Positions 27,174 to 36,171 of a stretch of 64,000 bases of DNA are shown piece after piece. The first letter of the stretch is position 1, and every line of letters begins with the position of its first letter. Below the pieces are notes generated by a model that was not told where the DNA came from, made no database searches, and worked only from the letters and a program-made list of their open reading frames with translations. Position numbers and translations under genes: made by a program. Location of the stretch: contig CAIQPR010000013.1 of the NCBI GenBank assembly GCA_903873775.1, positions 1 through 64,000 of the forward strand. The letters run 5' to 3'. Source of the DNA: an uncultured Actinomycetes bacterium. Lineage in GTDB: Bacteria; Actinomycetota; Acidimicrobiia; Acidimicrobiales; RAAP-2.

Positions 27174-28346
27174 CTACGGACGAGCAGCGCCAATGAGACC
27201 GTAGGTCCACAGTGGCGCGAGGGCGATGTTGGTGCCCGTGTGCTCCGCACCAATGATGGTGCTGGTGCCCCAGGGTCCGGATCCGACGTACATGATGACG
27301 TGGTCGACTTCATTGTCGCCGTCCAGGTTGTAGAAGAACATCAAATCGCCCGGTCGCAGTGCGCTCAACGGGACGTGCGGCAGTGATGCGTATTGCTCTG
27401 CCGCCGTGCGAGGAATCTCGACGCCGGCCTGTGCCCACGCCCACTGCGTCAATCCGGAGCAGTCAAACCCTTGCCCCGCTGTTTCGCCACCCCAGACGTA
27501 GGGCACGCCGATTTGGCTCTCGGCGGCGGCGACGGCCTTGGCCCCTGACTTCGATCCCTTGCCGTTGCCCCCGATGTTCTTCTGCATGTAGGGCCGAGTG
27601 GCGTCGATGACTTCGTTGGCGGCGGCCTGACCGCCGACTGAACTCGCGGCCGCAATGGCCGCTTCGACGCCCGCATTGTCGTGGCGCTTGGCGGCGGCGA
27701 TGCCGACGGCGATTTCGTAGGAGATGATTTCGTGGGCGAGTTGGCCCGACACGGCGTCGAGGGTGGCCTTCGTGTGTGCGGCGAGCTCATTGTTTTGGGC
27801 CAACAGGTACGAGATCTGTCGCGACTGCGCGATCGCCGCATCTCGCTGTCGCGTTTCTTGTGCGAGCACCAGCGTCAGAGCGTGCTTCTGGCGAGCGAGG
27901 GTGGACTCAATTTGGCTCAGATTGCCCAACACTTGATCCTCGTAGACGCTTTGCGCGTCACTCTGATTGACGTTGGTATTGAACAACGGGTTGCCTGAAT
28001 TACTGGCCGAGCCGTCGACGTACGCGTGAACGGCCGCGTTGACCAGGGAATTGATGGTCGCATCGAGCGCGCGCTGCTTGCGCTGCGCCTGACTCTTGAG
28101 TTCCGCGACGCTGGCGTCCAGACTCGCGAGCGTTTGCTGCTCGGCGTCGTAGCGCTGACCGAGTGCTTCGGAACGTGCTTGGGCGCCCGCGAGTTGAGCG
28201 GAGAGGCGAGCGATTTCTGCGCGGGTTTGCGCGATGGTCTGTCCGGACGCTGTTGGTATCGCGACGCCCAGCGCCACGACACCCACGGCGAGTAGACGAG
28301 CGCCCCACCGGATCGAGTTTGCGCTCCGACCGCGCACGCTGATCAC
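27174..28346 (-). CDS. Coiled-coil NlpC/P60 peptidoglycan hydrolase (RipA-like)
   Basis: Signal peptide, long coiled coil, then QIGVPYVWGGETAGQGFDCSGLTQWAWAQAGVEIPRTAAEQY ... LRPGDLMFFY...DHVIMYVG catalytic Cys/His. Confidence 0.93.
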   Translation of the reverse strand: MISVRGRSANSIRWGARLLAVGVVALGVAIPTASGQTIAQTRAEIARLSAQLAGAQARSEALGQRYDAEQQTLASLDASVAELKSQAQRKQRALDATINSLVNAAVHAYVDGSASNSGNPLFNTNVNQSDAQSVYEDQVLGNLSQIESTLARQKHALTLVLAQETRQRDAAIAQSRQISYLLAQNNELAAHTKATLDAVSGQLAHEIISYEIAVGIAAAKRHDNAGVEAAIAAASSVGGQAAANEVIDATRPYMQKNIGGNGKGSKSGAKAVAAAESQIGVPYVWGGETAGQGFDCSGLTQWAWAQAGVEIPRTAAEQYASLPHVPLSALRPGDLMFFYNLDGDNEVDHVIMYVGSGPWGTSTIIGAEHTGTNIALAPLWTYGLIGAARP

Positions 28347-28432
28347 GGGACAAGCCTAGTGAGAGCCTGCGGACGGGCGAAAGACCCTTCAGAAGTTCTT
28401 ATTTTCGCACTACGGTAGTAACGCCGAGGTAC

Positions 28433-28506
28433 GGGGGCGTAGCCCAATTGGCAGAGGCAGGGCGCTTAAACCGCCTCCAGTGAGGGTTCGAGTCCCTTCG
28501 CCCCTA
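28433..28506 (+). tRNA. tRNA with anticodon TAA (Leu), class I short variable loop
   Basis: GGGGGCG/CGCCCCT acceptor, A73, D-arm GCC-CAATTGGCAGA-GGC (Leu-like), anticodon stem GGGCG/CGCCT with loop CTTAAAC, 5-nt variable loop CCAGT, T-arm GAGGG-TTCGAGT-CCCTT; 74 nt; CCA not encoded. Confidence 0.88.
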
Positions 28507-28570
28507 CTGAAATTTCACGCGAGTCGCGGGCACGTGTCTCGTCACGCGGACCGCCGGGCGTCAACTGTTG

Positions 28571-29809
28571 TCAGTGCATTTGGGGTATGGGTGACGTCGT
28601 GTCGGGAGACCTCATTCCCGTGACGGCCGGCACCAACAAGGTCAGACCGACGATGACGAGACAGAGGACCGCGCAGGTGATCAAGGTGGTGGACACCCCA
28701 AAGTATTTTGACGCGGGACCCATGACCGCCATACCGATCGGCATGAACACCATGGACCCGAACCAGTCGTAGGCACTGACGCGCGAGAGGATGTCGGCGG
28801 GAATCTCCCGCTGCATGGTCGTGGTCCACAACGTCGCAAAGATCGCGACACCGGCGCCGGAGACAAACGACCCCAGGGCGATCATCCACGTGGGTCCGTG
28901 GTGCGCGAGGGCGAAGAGAGGCCACGCAAAGACGATTGTGGCCAACGTGGCGACCAAGAGCGGACGGCGAGGATTCCAGTGCAGCATGGCGATCCCGCCC
29001 GCCACCGAACCCAGTCCCTCGGCCGCGATGATGAATCCCCACGTGGATGCTCCACCCAAATACTCCTTGGCCACCACGGGTCCGAGCACGAACATAGATC
29101 CGAACATCAGCACGTTGAGGCACGAGAACTCCACCACAATGACCCAGAGCCACGTGCGTGACCAGAATTCCTTCCAGCCCGCGCTGAGTTCGTAGAGAAA
29201 GGACGTCGACGTGGACGAGCGGGTCCAGTCAATGGAGATGATGAGGAGCGAAAACACGCTGATCGCGTAGGTCACGCCATCGATGACGACGGCCCAGCCC
29301 GGCCGAGAGGCCGCCACGATAAGTCCCGCGAGGACGGGGCCCGCAATTTGTGCCGTCGAGCCCGACAAGCTGTTGAGCGCATTGGCCTGGAGGAGATTCT
29401 TCTCACTAACGACCTGAGGGACGAGTCCCGTGAGGGCGGGACTAAAGAACGCAGAACCAGTGCCGACCGCGGCGGCGAGCGCCATGAAACCCCAGAGGGG
29501 CACGTGTCCATTGAGAATCCACACGCCCAGCGCGATCTCCGCGACCGTTCGCAAGATGTCCGAACTCAGCATCACCACACGACGACTGAAGCGGTCGGCG
29601 ATGACGCCACCGATGAGAAGGAAGAGCACGATGGGCGTGAGGCCCGCCGCCGAGACGAGCCCGAGGTCCGAGGCGGTGCCGTGTTCGAGGACGGCAAAAG
29701 AGATCGCGACCGGCGCCATGCCGCTACCGATTTGTGATGCGGCCTGACCGAGAAAGAAACGTCGAAAGTTCCTTTCTGACAACGCACGTAAGGATTCTTG
29801 GACGCGCAT
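28571..29809 (-). CDS. MFS transporter (EntS-like)
   Basis: 12-TM pattern; NFRRFFLGQAASQIGSGMAPVAISFAVLE, GGVIADRFSRRVVMLSSD. Confidence 0.88.
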   Translation of the reverse strand: MRVQESLRALSERNFRRFFLGQAASQIGSGMAPVAISFAVLEHGTASDLGLVSAAGLTPIVLFLLIGGVIADRFSRRVVMLSSDILRTVAEIALGVWILNGHVPLWGFMALAAAVGTGSAFFSPALTGLVPQVVSEKNLLQANALNSLSGSTAQIAGPVLAGLIVAASRPGWAVVIDGVTYAISVFSLLIISIDWTRSSTSTSFLYELSAGWKEFWSRTWLWVIVVEFSCLNVLMFGSMFVLGPVVAKEYLGGASTWGFIIAAEGLGSVAGGIAMLHWNPRRPLLVATLATIVFAWPLFALAHHGPTWMIALGSFVSGAGVAIFATLWTTTMQREIPADILSRVSAYDWFGSMVFMPIGMAVMGPASKYFGVSTTLITCAVLCLVIVGLTLLVPAVTGMRSPDTTSPIPQMH

Positions 29810-29969
29810 CGCTTGATCCTAGAGCGGTCTCGGTCTCCACGAGAGAGGTGTGATCATCACGTTGATGTCGCCTGCGGTTCACACGACCACTTACCCGTTG
29901 GTCACCTCGCCGAGGTTGGTGAAAACCATGCAACTCTTGGGTCTCGGCGTTCTTTAGTATCGTCGCACC

Positions 29970-30716
29970 GTGGCAAAAAGCTCGACAGGAAAAATGGTTA
30001 GCCGCGTCGGTTCATCCGGCGGGGGCAAGACGTACAAGAAGGCACGACCGACGACGTACTACGCCGTCTTGGCGGTGATCGTCGTTCTGGGGCTTTCGGT
30101 TGTCGGGTATTCCCGGTACGAATTGACGCACCCGCACGTCGTCACGAACCCCACGCCGCACGCCGGAACGTTGAATTACGCGGCCGTCGCGACCGAAGAA
30201 TGTGGCACCACGCTGCCGGCGTTGACGCCGAATCCTGGCCACGTGTTCTCGTTCTCCATGTTGCCCAGCAACGTCATGAAGATCTCGCCGCAATCCTCGG
30301 CCACCGCCGGTGCGAAGTCCACGGCGGCGGTGTTCTTGCGCCAGTACAACGGGCTCGAGTTCTCGTCGAGAGCTCTGACCGTCGGCATCGCGTCGGGTTC
30401 GCCGAAGACGTACGTGGCGGGCGAAAAGTGCGCGGCCGGGACGAAGTACGCCGGAAAAGACGCGTACCCCGTGATCGCGTCGTGGGCCAACATCGCCCAG
30501 ACCAAGCCGACGTTGACGACCGACGCGGCATCCGTGCACCTCGACAACAGCGTGATGGTGGTGTTCGCGTACGAACCGAAGGGTGTTGACCCGGTGCGTC
30601 CGAGCAACGCCACGATCGAGGCCATGGTCGCCTTGCAGGAAGCAGCGTCGACCACGACCACGCTCCCCGTGACGACGACGACCAAGCCGGTCACGACGAC
30701 AACGGCAAAGAAATAG
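29970..30716 (+). CDS. Membrane-anchored protein of unknown function with Thr-rich C-terminus
   Basis: One TM helix YYAVLAVIVVLGLSVVGYS, two Cys in exported part, tail TTTTLPVTTTTKPVTTTTAKK. Confidence 0.75.
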   Translation: MAKSSTGKMVSRVGSSGGGKTYKKARPTTYYAVLAVIVVLGLSVVGYSRYELTHPHVVTNPTPHAGTLNYAAVATEECGTTLPALTPNPGHVFSFSMLPSNVMKISPQSSATAGAKSTAAVFLRQYNGLEFSSRALTVGIASGSPKTYVAGEKCAAGTKYAGKDAYPVIASWANIAQTKPTLTTDAASVHLDNSVMVVFAYEPKGVDPVRPSNATIEAMVALQEAASTTTTLPVTTTTKPVTTTTAKK

Positions 30717-30720
30717 GCAC

Positions 30721-31746
30721 ATGAAGGCGATCATCCTCGTCGGCGGTGAGGGGACGCGCATGCGTCCGCTCACGTACGCGATGCCGAAGCAAATGCTGCC
30801 CATCGCCGGCACGCCGATGCTCGAGCGGGTTCTGGCGAATCTCGCCGCCCACGGAGTGGACGAAGCCGTCATGTCGCTCGGGTACATGCCCGATCGTTTC
30901 CTCGAGGCGTATCCCGACGGCGTGATCGCCGGCATTCGCATGACGTACGCGGTCGAGCCCGAACGACTCGACACGGCGGGGGCCATTCGCTTCGCCGCCT
31001 TGCACGGTGGCATTGACGACACCTTCATTGTGATTAACGGCGACGTCATTACCGACCTCGACGTAACCCGATTGCTGGCGTTTCACCGCTCCCACGGAGC
31101 GCAGGCCACCATCGCGCTGCATCCCGTCGAGGACCCGTCTCGCTTCGGCGTCGTGGTCACCGACGAGCAGGGCCACGTGAAGTCGTTCGTGGAAAAGCCG
31201 TCTCGCGAAGAGGCGCCCTCGAATGAAATCAGCGCGGGAACGTACATTTTCGAACCCAGCGTTGTGAATCTGATCGAACCGGACGTCTCGGTCAGCGTCG
31301 AACGAGTGACATTTCCGGAACTCGTGAGTCGCGGCTCGCTCTACGCGTTGGCCGACGACGGCTACTGGCTCGACACGGGAACGCCGCAGGCCTATCTCGA
31401 CGCCCACCTCGACATTCTCTCGGGACTGCGACCCGTCCAACTCCCACCTGAGGTGATGGACGAAAACTGGATCCACCCGGACTCGACCATTGCCGCGAGT
31501 GCCCACATCTCAAGTTCCTGTGTCGACCGCGAGTGCGTGATCGGCGACGGCGCCGTCATCGTGCGGTCGGTCCTCATGCCCGGTGCGGTCGTGGGCGACG
31601 GGGCTCACCTCAGTGACTCCATCGTCGGACCTCACGGAAGAATTGGCGCGAGGGCCAATCTTTCCTCGACGACAGTGGTTGGCGCGGGGGAGAGCGTGGA
31701 GGACGACGCTGTCTTGGTCGACGCGCGCATCGGAGAGCGTCGATGA
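30721..31746 (+). CDS. Sugar nucleotidyltransferase (mannose-1-phosphate guanylyltransferase-like)
   Basis: MKAIILVGGEGTRMRPLTYAMPKQMLPIAGTPM, VINGDVITDLD, SFVEKPSREE, YWLDTGTPQAYLDAH, hexapeptide repeats. Confidence 0.88.
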   Translation: MKAIILVGGEGTRMRPLTYAMPKQMLPIAGTPMLERVLANLAAHGVDEAVMSLGYMPDRFLEAYPDGVIAGIRMTYAVEPERLDTAGAIRFAALHGGIDDTFIVINGDVITDLDVTRLLAFHRSHGAQATIALHPVEDPSRFGVVVTDEQGHVKSFVEKPSREEAPSNEISAGTYIFEPSVVNLIEPDVSVSVERVTFPELVSRGSLYALADDGYWLDTGTPQAYLDAHLDILSGLRPVQLPPEVMDENWIHPDSTIAASAHISSSCVDRECVIGDGAVIVRSVLMPGAVVGDGAHLSDSIVGPHGRIGARANLSSTTVVGAGESVEDDAVLVDARIGERR

Positions 31747-32696
31747 GAGTTTTGGTCACCGGCGCGGCCGGTTTCATTGGATCGACGACCGCCGAGTTGT
31801 TGCTGAGCGAAGGTCACGAGGTGACCGCTCTGGACAATCTCGTTACCGGTTTCCGTGACAATGTCCCGACGGGTGCTGAGTTCGTTGAAGGTTCCGTCGG
31901 GGACCGCGCTCTGATTCGCGCGCTCGGTCATTTTGACGCCTGTATCCACTTCGCCGGACTGATTGCGCCGGGTGACTCGATGGCGCGACCCGAGACGTTC
32001 TTTACGATGAACGTGGCCCAAACATTCGAACTTCTCGAAGGTCTCATCGAAAATGGCGTGCCACGCTTCGTCTTTTCGTCGTCATGTGCGGTGTACGGCG
32101 ATCGCGTCACCATCCCGATTGACGAGTCGCACCCCACGGCACCGCACAGCCCGTACGGCGAATCGAAGCTCGTCGTCGAGCACGGACTGAAGTGGCTCAG
32201 CCAACTGGGCAAGATCAAGACGGCGTCGCTGCGGTACTTTAACGCGGCCGGCGGGACACCCCTGCACCCCGAGAACCACCGCAACGAATTTCACTTGATC
32301 CCTCTCACCTTGGCCGCCGCCGCGGGTGACCGTGATGGGATCAGCATTTTTGGTGATGACTACGACACGCCGGACGGTACGTGCATTCGTGACTACATCC
32401 ACGTCGCCGACCTCGCCCGCGCCCACGTCTTGGCCGTCGAGGCCCTCGATCGGCACGACGCGCTCACTTTGAATCTCGGCTCGGGTGTCGGGTATTCGAA
32501 TCGTGAAATTGTGGAGGCGGTCGCTCGCCTCACGGGACGATCGTTCCCAGTGCGCTACGTAGAACGTCGTCCTGGCGATCCGGCAGCGGCCGTCGCGTCC
32601 AACGACCGAGCACGCGACGTGCTGGGCTGGGAACTGACGCACTCGTCACTCGATCAGATTGTTACCGACGCCTGGGCCGGCTACCAGCAGCGCTAG
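31743..32696 (+). CDS. NAD-dependent sugar epimerase (UDP-glucose 4-epimerase GalE-like)
   Basis: VLVTGAAGFIGSTTAELL, FSSSCAVYGD, SPYGESKLVVEHGLKW, RYFNAAGG, GTCIRDYIHVADLARAH. Confidence 0.92.
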   Translation: MRVLVTGAAGFIGSTTAELLLSEGHEVTALDNLVTGFRDNVPTGAEFVEGSVGDRALIRALGHFDACIHFAGLIAPGDSMARPETFFTMNVAQTFELLEGLIENGVPRFVFSSSCAVYGDRVTIPIDESHPTAPHSPYGESKLVVEHGLKWLSQLGKIKTASLRYFNAAGGTPLHPENHRNEFHLIPLTLAAAAGDRDGISIFGDDYDTPDGTCIRDYIHVADLARAHVLAVEALDRHDALTLNLGSGVGYSNREIVEAVARLTGRSFPVRYVERRPGDPAAAVASNDRARDVLGWELTHSSLDQIVTDAWAGYQQR

Positions 32697-33403
32697 CGAA
32701 ACAAGTCGTCATTGGATGCACGCACCACGTGCTCCCGAATGGAACCCTCGCCAAAGAGTGACGGGTCGATCCCGCGAATCACGGCAAACGGCGTGCCCGC
32801 ATTCTTCGCGAGAACGAGATTGGCGGCACCGGCGATCTCGTCGATCACCGCCACTTCGGTCGCCTCGAGGACGCGCCCATTGGCGTCGGTGCTCCCCCGA
32901 AGGTCGAGGACCGGGCGAAGCCCCGCGCACCCAATGGCCACGTCCGTCACGCCCTGGCGCCACACACGCCCGAAGGTGTCCGTGACGAGCACACCGACAT
33001 CCACGCCGCGCGCGCGTCGGAGGTCCGCGCGAAAGCGACGCGCCGAGCGATCAGGATCGACGGGCAGTAGCACCGCCGATCCGTCGTCGGTGTTGGACAA
33101 ATCGATGCCCGCGTTGGCACACACGAAACCGTGGTGCGTCTCGGTGATGCGCAGGGGTCCCCGCCGTCGAAGAACACGTCGCGACTCTTGTTCGACGAGG
33201 TGATTCTTGCCCTCGTCAGTGCCGTCGAACGCAACCACGCGACCTTCCGCTTTGGCGACAACTTTCGACGTCACGGCGACGACGTCGCCATCACGGATGT
33301 CGTCACCTTGGGCGTCGAGTGCGTCGAGGAACATCTGGACGAGATCGCTCGTCGCGCGAACCTCGCCAACGCCCTGGATGGCGAAGAGTTCGAGTCGACT
33401 CAC
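32693..33403 (-). CDS. cofE: Coenzyme F420-0:L-glutamate ligase, standalone CofE (FbiB N-terminal domain only)
   Basis: DVVAVTSKVVAKAEGR, THHGFVCANAGIDLSNT, VLVTDTFGRVWRQGVTDVAIG. Confidence 0.92.
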   Translation of the reverse strand: MSRLELFAIQGVGEVRATSDLVQMFLDALDAQGDDIRDGDVVAVTSKVVAKAEGRVVAFDGTDEGKNHLVEQESRRVLRRRGPLRITETHHGFVCANAGIDLSNTDDGSAVLLPVDPDRSARRFRADLRRARGVDVGVLVTDTFGRVWRQGVTDVAIGCAGLRPVLDLRGSTDANGRVLEATEVAVIDEIAGAANLVLAKNAGTPFAVIRGIDPSLFGEGSIREHVVRASNDDLFR

Positions 33404-34314
33404 GCCAGGACCTCACGCGCGAGGGCGCGCGCGTGCTCGGGATTCGACATGATCGTGGTGGTGATACGCACCTTCATGTCGAAGTTGGAAATCGCCTCCG
33501 CGAGGTTGGCGTCGGTGACGTCCATCACAAACGTCCCGCACACCTCGCGATAGAACTGCGCGACGCCGACACAGGACACGTCGTGACCGAGTTCGAGGAG
33601 CAGGCGATCGGCGGGACCCTTGATCGCGGCGCCGTTGATGATCGGGGACACCGCGATCACCGCGTCGCGCCGTTGCCGCAGAATGTCACGGACGCCCGGA
33701 ATCTGAAGAATGGGGTCGATGGAGATGAGTGGATTGGAGGGCGCGATCACGATGCGCTCAGCTTCTCGCAGGACATCCAGCACTCCCGGGGCCGGGCGGG
33801 CGGCAGCGGCGCCCTCGATGTCAATGGACGTCACCGGAATGCTGTGGTGATGTCGGACGAAGTAGTCCTGGAAGCTCAGGACGCCTGTCGTTGTGTGGAA
33901 GACCGTCGAGACCAGGTCATTGGTGACCGGGAGAAGCCGCTGGGCAACGCCGTGGTGTCGCGCAAGTTCCTCCGCCACCTCGGCTTTCGTCGCCCCCTCC
34001 GCGAGGCGTTGGGAGCGGTAGAGGTGGGTGGCGAGATCGCGATCGCCGAGGCGAAACCAGGCCTGTCCACCGAGAGCGTCGAGCTCGTCCATGACGCGCC
34101 AACTCTCGCCGCGCAGCCCCCAACCCAGCTCGTCGTTGTTCAGTCGAGCGAGGGTGTAGGTAATCGTGTCCAGATCGGGACAAATGGTGAGACCGTGCAG
34201 AACGAGGTCGTCACCCACATTGACCACGGCCGTCACCTCGGAGGGGTCGAGCACATCTTCGAGGGCGAGGAGGAGTCGCGCCGCGCCGACGCCTCCGCTG
34301 AGTACAGCAATCAC
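33400..34314 (-). CDS. cofD: 2-phospho-L-lactate transferase CofD/FbiA
   Basis: IAVLSGGVGAARLLLALEDVL, VNVGDDLVLHGLTICPDLDTITYTLA, GWGLRGESW, IAPSNPLISIDPIL. Confidence 0.94.
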   Translation of the reverse strand: MIAVLSGGVGAARLLLALEDVLDPSEVTAVVNVGDDLVLHGLTICPDLDTITYTLARLNNDELGWGLRGESWRVMDELDALGGQAWFRLGDRDLATHLYRSQRLAEGATKAEVAEELARHHGVAQRLLPVTNDLVSTVFHTTTGVLSFQDYFVRHHHSIPVTSIDIEGAAAARPAPGVLDVLREAERIVIAPSNPLISIDPILQIPGVRDILRQRRDAVIAVSPIINGAAIKGPADRLLLELGHDVSCVGVAQFYREVCGTFVMDVTDANLAEAISNFDMKVRITTTIMSNPEHARALAREVLA

Positions 34315-34354
34315 CCTTCAGACCTTAGAGGGCGCGTGGATAGGCTCTTACGTC

Positions 34355-35161
34355 GTGGATGACGCGTCGGTGCTACATGGGTGGCCCGATGGCTCCGCCG
34401 TCATCGTTGCTCGCTCGGCGGCGCGCGGCACGGACTATCTCGTTCACGTCGGTGACGCCGCACTCGTACGTTCGTGGGCGTCGGTGAGCAAGGTGGCCGT
34501 CGCCTACGCCATGGCGCGCGGGGTGGACGCCGGCGTGGTTGACCTTGAGTCTCATGTGACGGACGGGGCGACACTGGCCCAGGTCCTCAGCCACTGCGGA
34601 GGTTTAGGGGCCGAACGTGACGATCCGCGCTACCCCCCGGGCACGCGCCGCGTGTACTCCAACGTAGGTATCGATCTCGCGGTTGCGTCGGTGACGGACG
34701 CACCATCGCCGTGGCTGCGTGACAACGTCTGGGCTCCCTTGGGCCTCTCGAGCTGTGAACTCGTGGGACGCCCGGCGGCGGGTGTGCACGGGTCTCTGGA
34801 GGACATGACCGAACTCGCGTTGGCCTGGTTGCGTCACGACAATTTGTCGCCCGCGGTGGCGACTGCTTTCACGTCACCTTTCGCCCCAACTCTCGCCGGC
34901 GTCGTTCCGGGATTTGGTCGCTTCGACCCGTGCGCGTGGGGTCTCGGTGTTGAGGTGCACGACACCAAGCATCACTGGATGGGCACTATCGCATCCCCCG
35001 CCGCATTTGGCCACTTCGGGCAGAGCGGCACCCTGTTACTCATTGATCCGACGCGATCTCTCGTGGTCTCTGCCGCCGCGGGATCGCCCTTTGGACCGTG
35101 GGCGGTCGCGACGTGGCCCGCCTGGATGGACGAGGTCATCGCGTGGTGCGACAACACATGA
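34355..35161 (+). CDS. Beta-lactamase-related serine hydrolase
   Basis: SWASVSKVAVAYA (SxxK), RRVYSNVGIDLA (YxN), HFGQSGTLLLIDP; start inferred. Confidence 0.83.
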   Translation: MDDASVLHGWPDGSAVIVARSAARGTDYLVHVGDAALVRSWASVSKVAVAYAMARGVDAGVVDLESHVTDGATLAQVLSHCGGLGAERDDPRYPPGTRRVYSNVGIDLAVASVTDAPSPWLRDNVWAPLGLSSCELVGRPAAGVHGSLEDMTELALAWLRHDNLSPAVATAFTSPFAPTLAGVVPGFGRFDPCAWGLGVEVHDTKHHWMGTIASPAAFGHFGQSGTLLLIDPTRSLVVSAAAGSPFGPWAVATWPAWMDEVIAWCDNT

Positions 35162-36171
35162 CAACGCCAACCATCGGCATTGATCTGTCGGGGCCAAGTG
35201 AGCCCCTCGGCAATTGGATGGACCTCCTCGCCGACGAGCTCGCGGCAGACGGTCGATACGACATTGTGCGGTTTCGAACCGGACCGGGTGCGCGTGGACC
35301 CGCCGAAACGCGACTCGCCGGACGACGTCTATGGGGTCCCGGGTGGCGCCGAAGTCGCGGACGCAAGATCGACAATCTTCTTCCGCACGTTTCGCTGGTG
35401 CACGTGGCGGGACGGGCCACGCCTCCTACGGCGCGTGTGCCTCTCGTCGTCTCCGTCGATGACCTGCGGCCTCTCCGCGACGACGCGCGCGGACGGCAGC
35501 GGGCCGAACAGTTGCGTCGAGCCGTCGAACGCGGCGCGCAGCTGGTGGCGTCGTCACGCGCGGCATCACTTGAAGTGCAACGCCATCTTGGTCTACTGCG
35601 AGAACATGTCGTCGTCGTTCCTCCCCCGGTGCAGTGGAGTGAACCGGTGCACGCGGGTACCGAACTCGTGGTCAATCTCACGGGACGCACGGATGAGTTC
35701 CTTCTGATCGCTGACGCGCTCGTAGCCCTGGCGCGTCGTCGAGGTGCTGGTGTCGTCGTTCTCGCGAGTTCTGAAGCCGAGGCCCGCATTCGTCAGCGAG
35801 ACTTGGATGTCGTCTTTCGACCACGTCGACAAGCCGCGTCAGCGCTTCGCGTTGCTCGCACGGTGGTGCATCTCTCCGACGGCGCCAGATTTCCGTCTTT
35901 CGCCATCGCGGCACTGGCCGCGGGAGTTCCGACCTGTGCCACGATGACGCCAGTGAATCGAGAACTTCTGGACGGCGCCGCGTGGCTCGTGGATGAAAAA
36001 GATCCGACCGACTTGGTGGGCGTTATTGAAGCTCTCTTCGAAGATGACGCCCGGCGAGCCGTGATGTCGGCCGCGGGTCGCTCGCGCGCGACGGACTTTT
36101 CTCCCGCGACGGCGGCGCGGTCCTACGCCGAGCTGTACGACACGATCCTTCGCCAGCGGGAGTGGTCGTGA
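35158..36171 (+). CDS. Glycosyltransferase (GT4-like)
   Basis: Start ATG 35158; DARFPSFAIAALAAGVPTCATMTPVNREL, C-terminal Rossmann pattern, in tandem with two further glycosyltransferases. Confidence 0.75.
   Translation: MTTPTIGIDLSGPSEPLGNWMDLLADELAADGRYDIVRFRTGPGARGPAETRLAGRRLWGPGWRRSRGRKIDNLLPHVSLVHVAGRATPPTARVPLVVSVDDLRPLRDDARGRQRAEQLRRAVERGAQLVASSRAASLEVQRHLGLLREHVVVVPPPVQWSEPVHAGTELVVNLTGRTDEFLLIADALVALARRRGAGVVVLASSEAEARIRQRDLDVVFRPRRQAASALRVARTVVHLSDGARFPSFAIAALAAGVPTCATMTPVNRELLDGAAWLVDEKDPTDLVGVIEALFEDDARRAVMSAAGRSRATDFSPATAARSYAELYDTILRQREWS

Noticed and set aside
27163-27210. N-terminal extension of the GT2 gene to 27210
   Set aside because: Overlaps the NlpC/P60 gene's 3' end; TTG at 27162 gives a normal GT2 N-terminus.
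33319-34362. 347-aa plus-strand ORF
   Set aside because: Antisense to cofD/cofE; coding evidence is on the minus strand.
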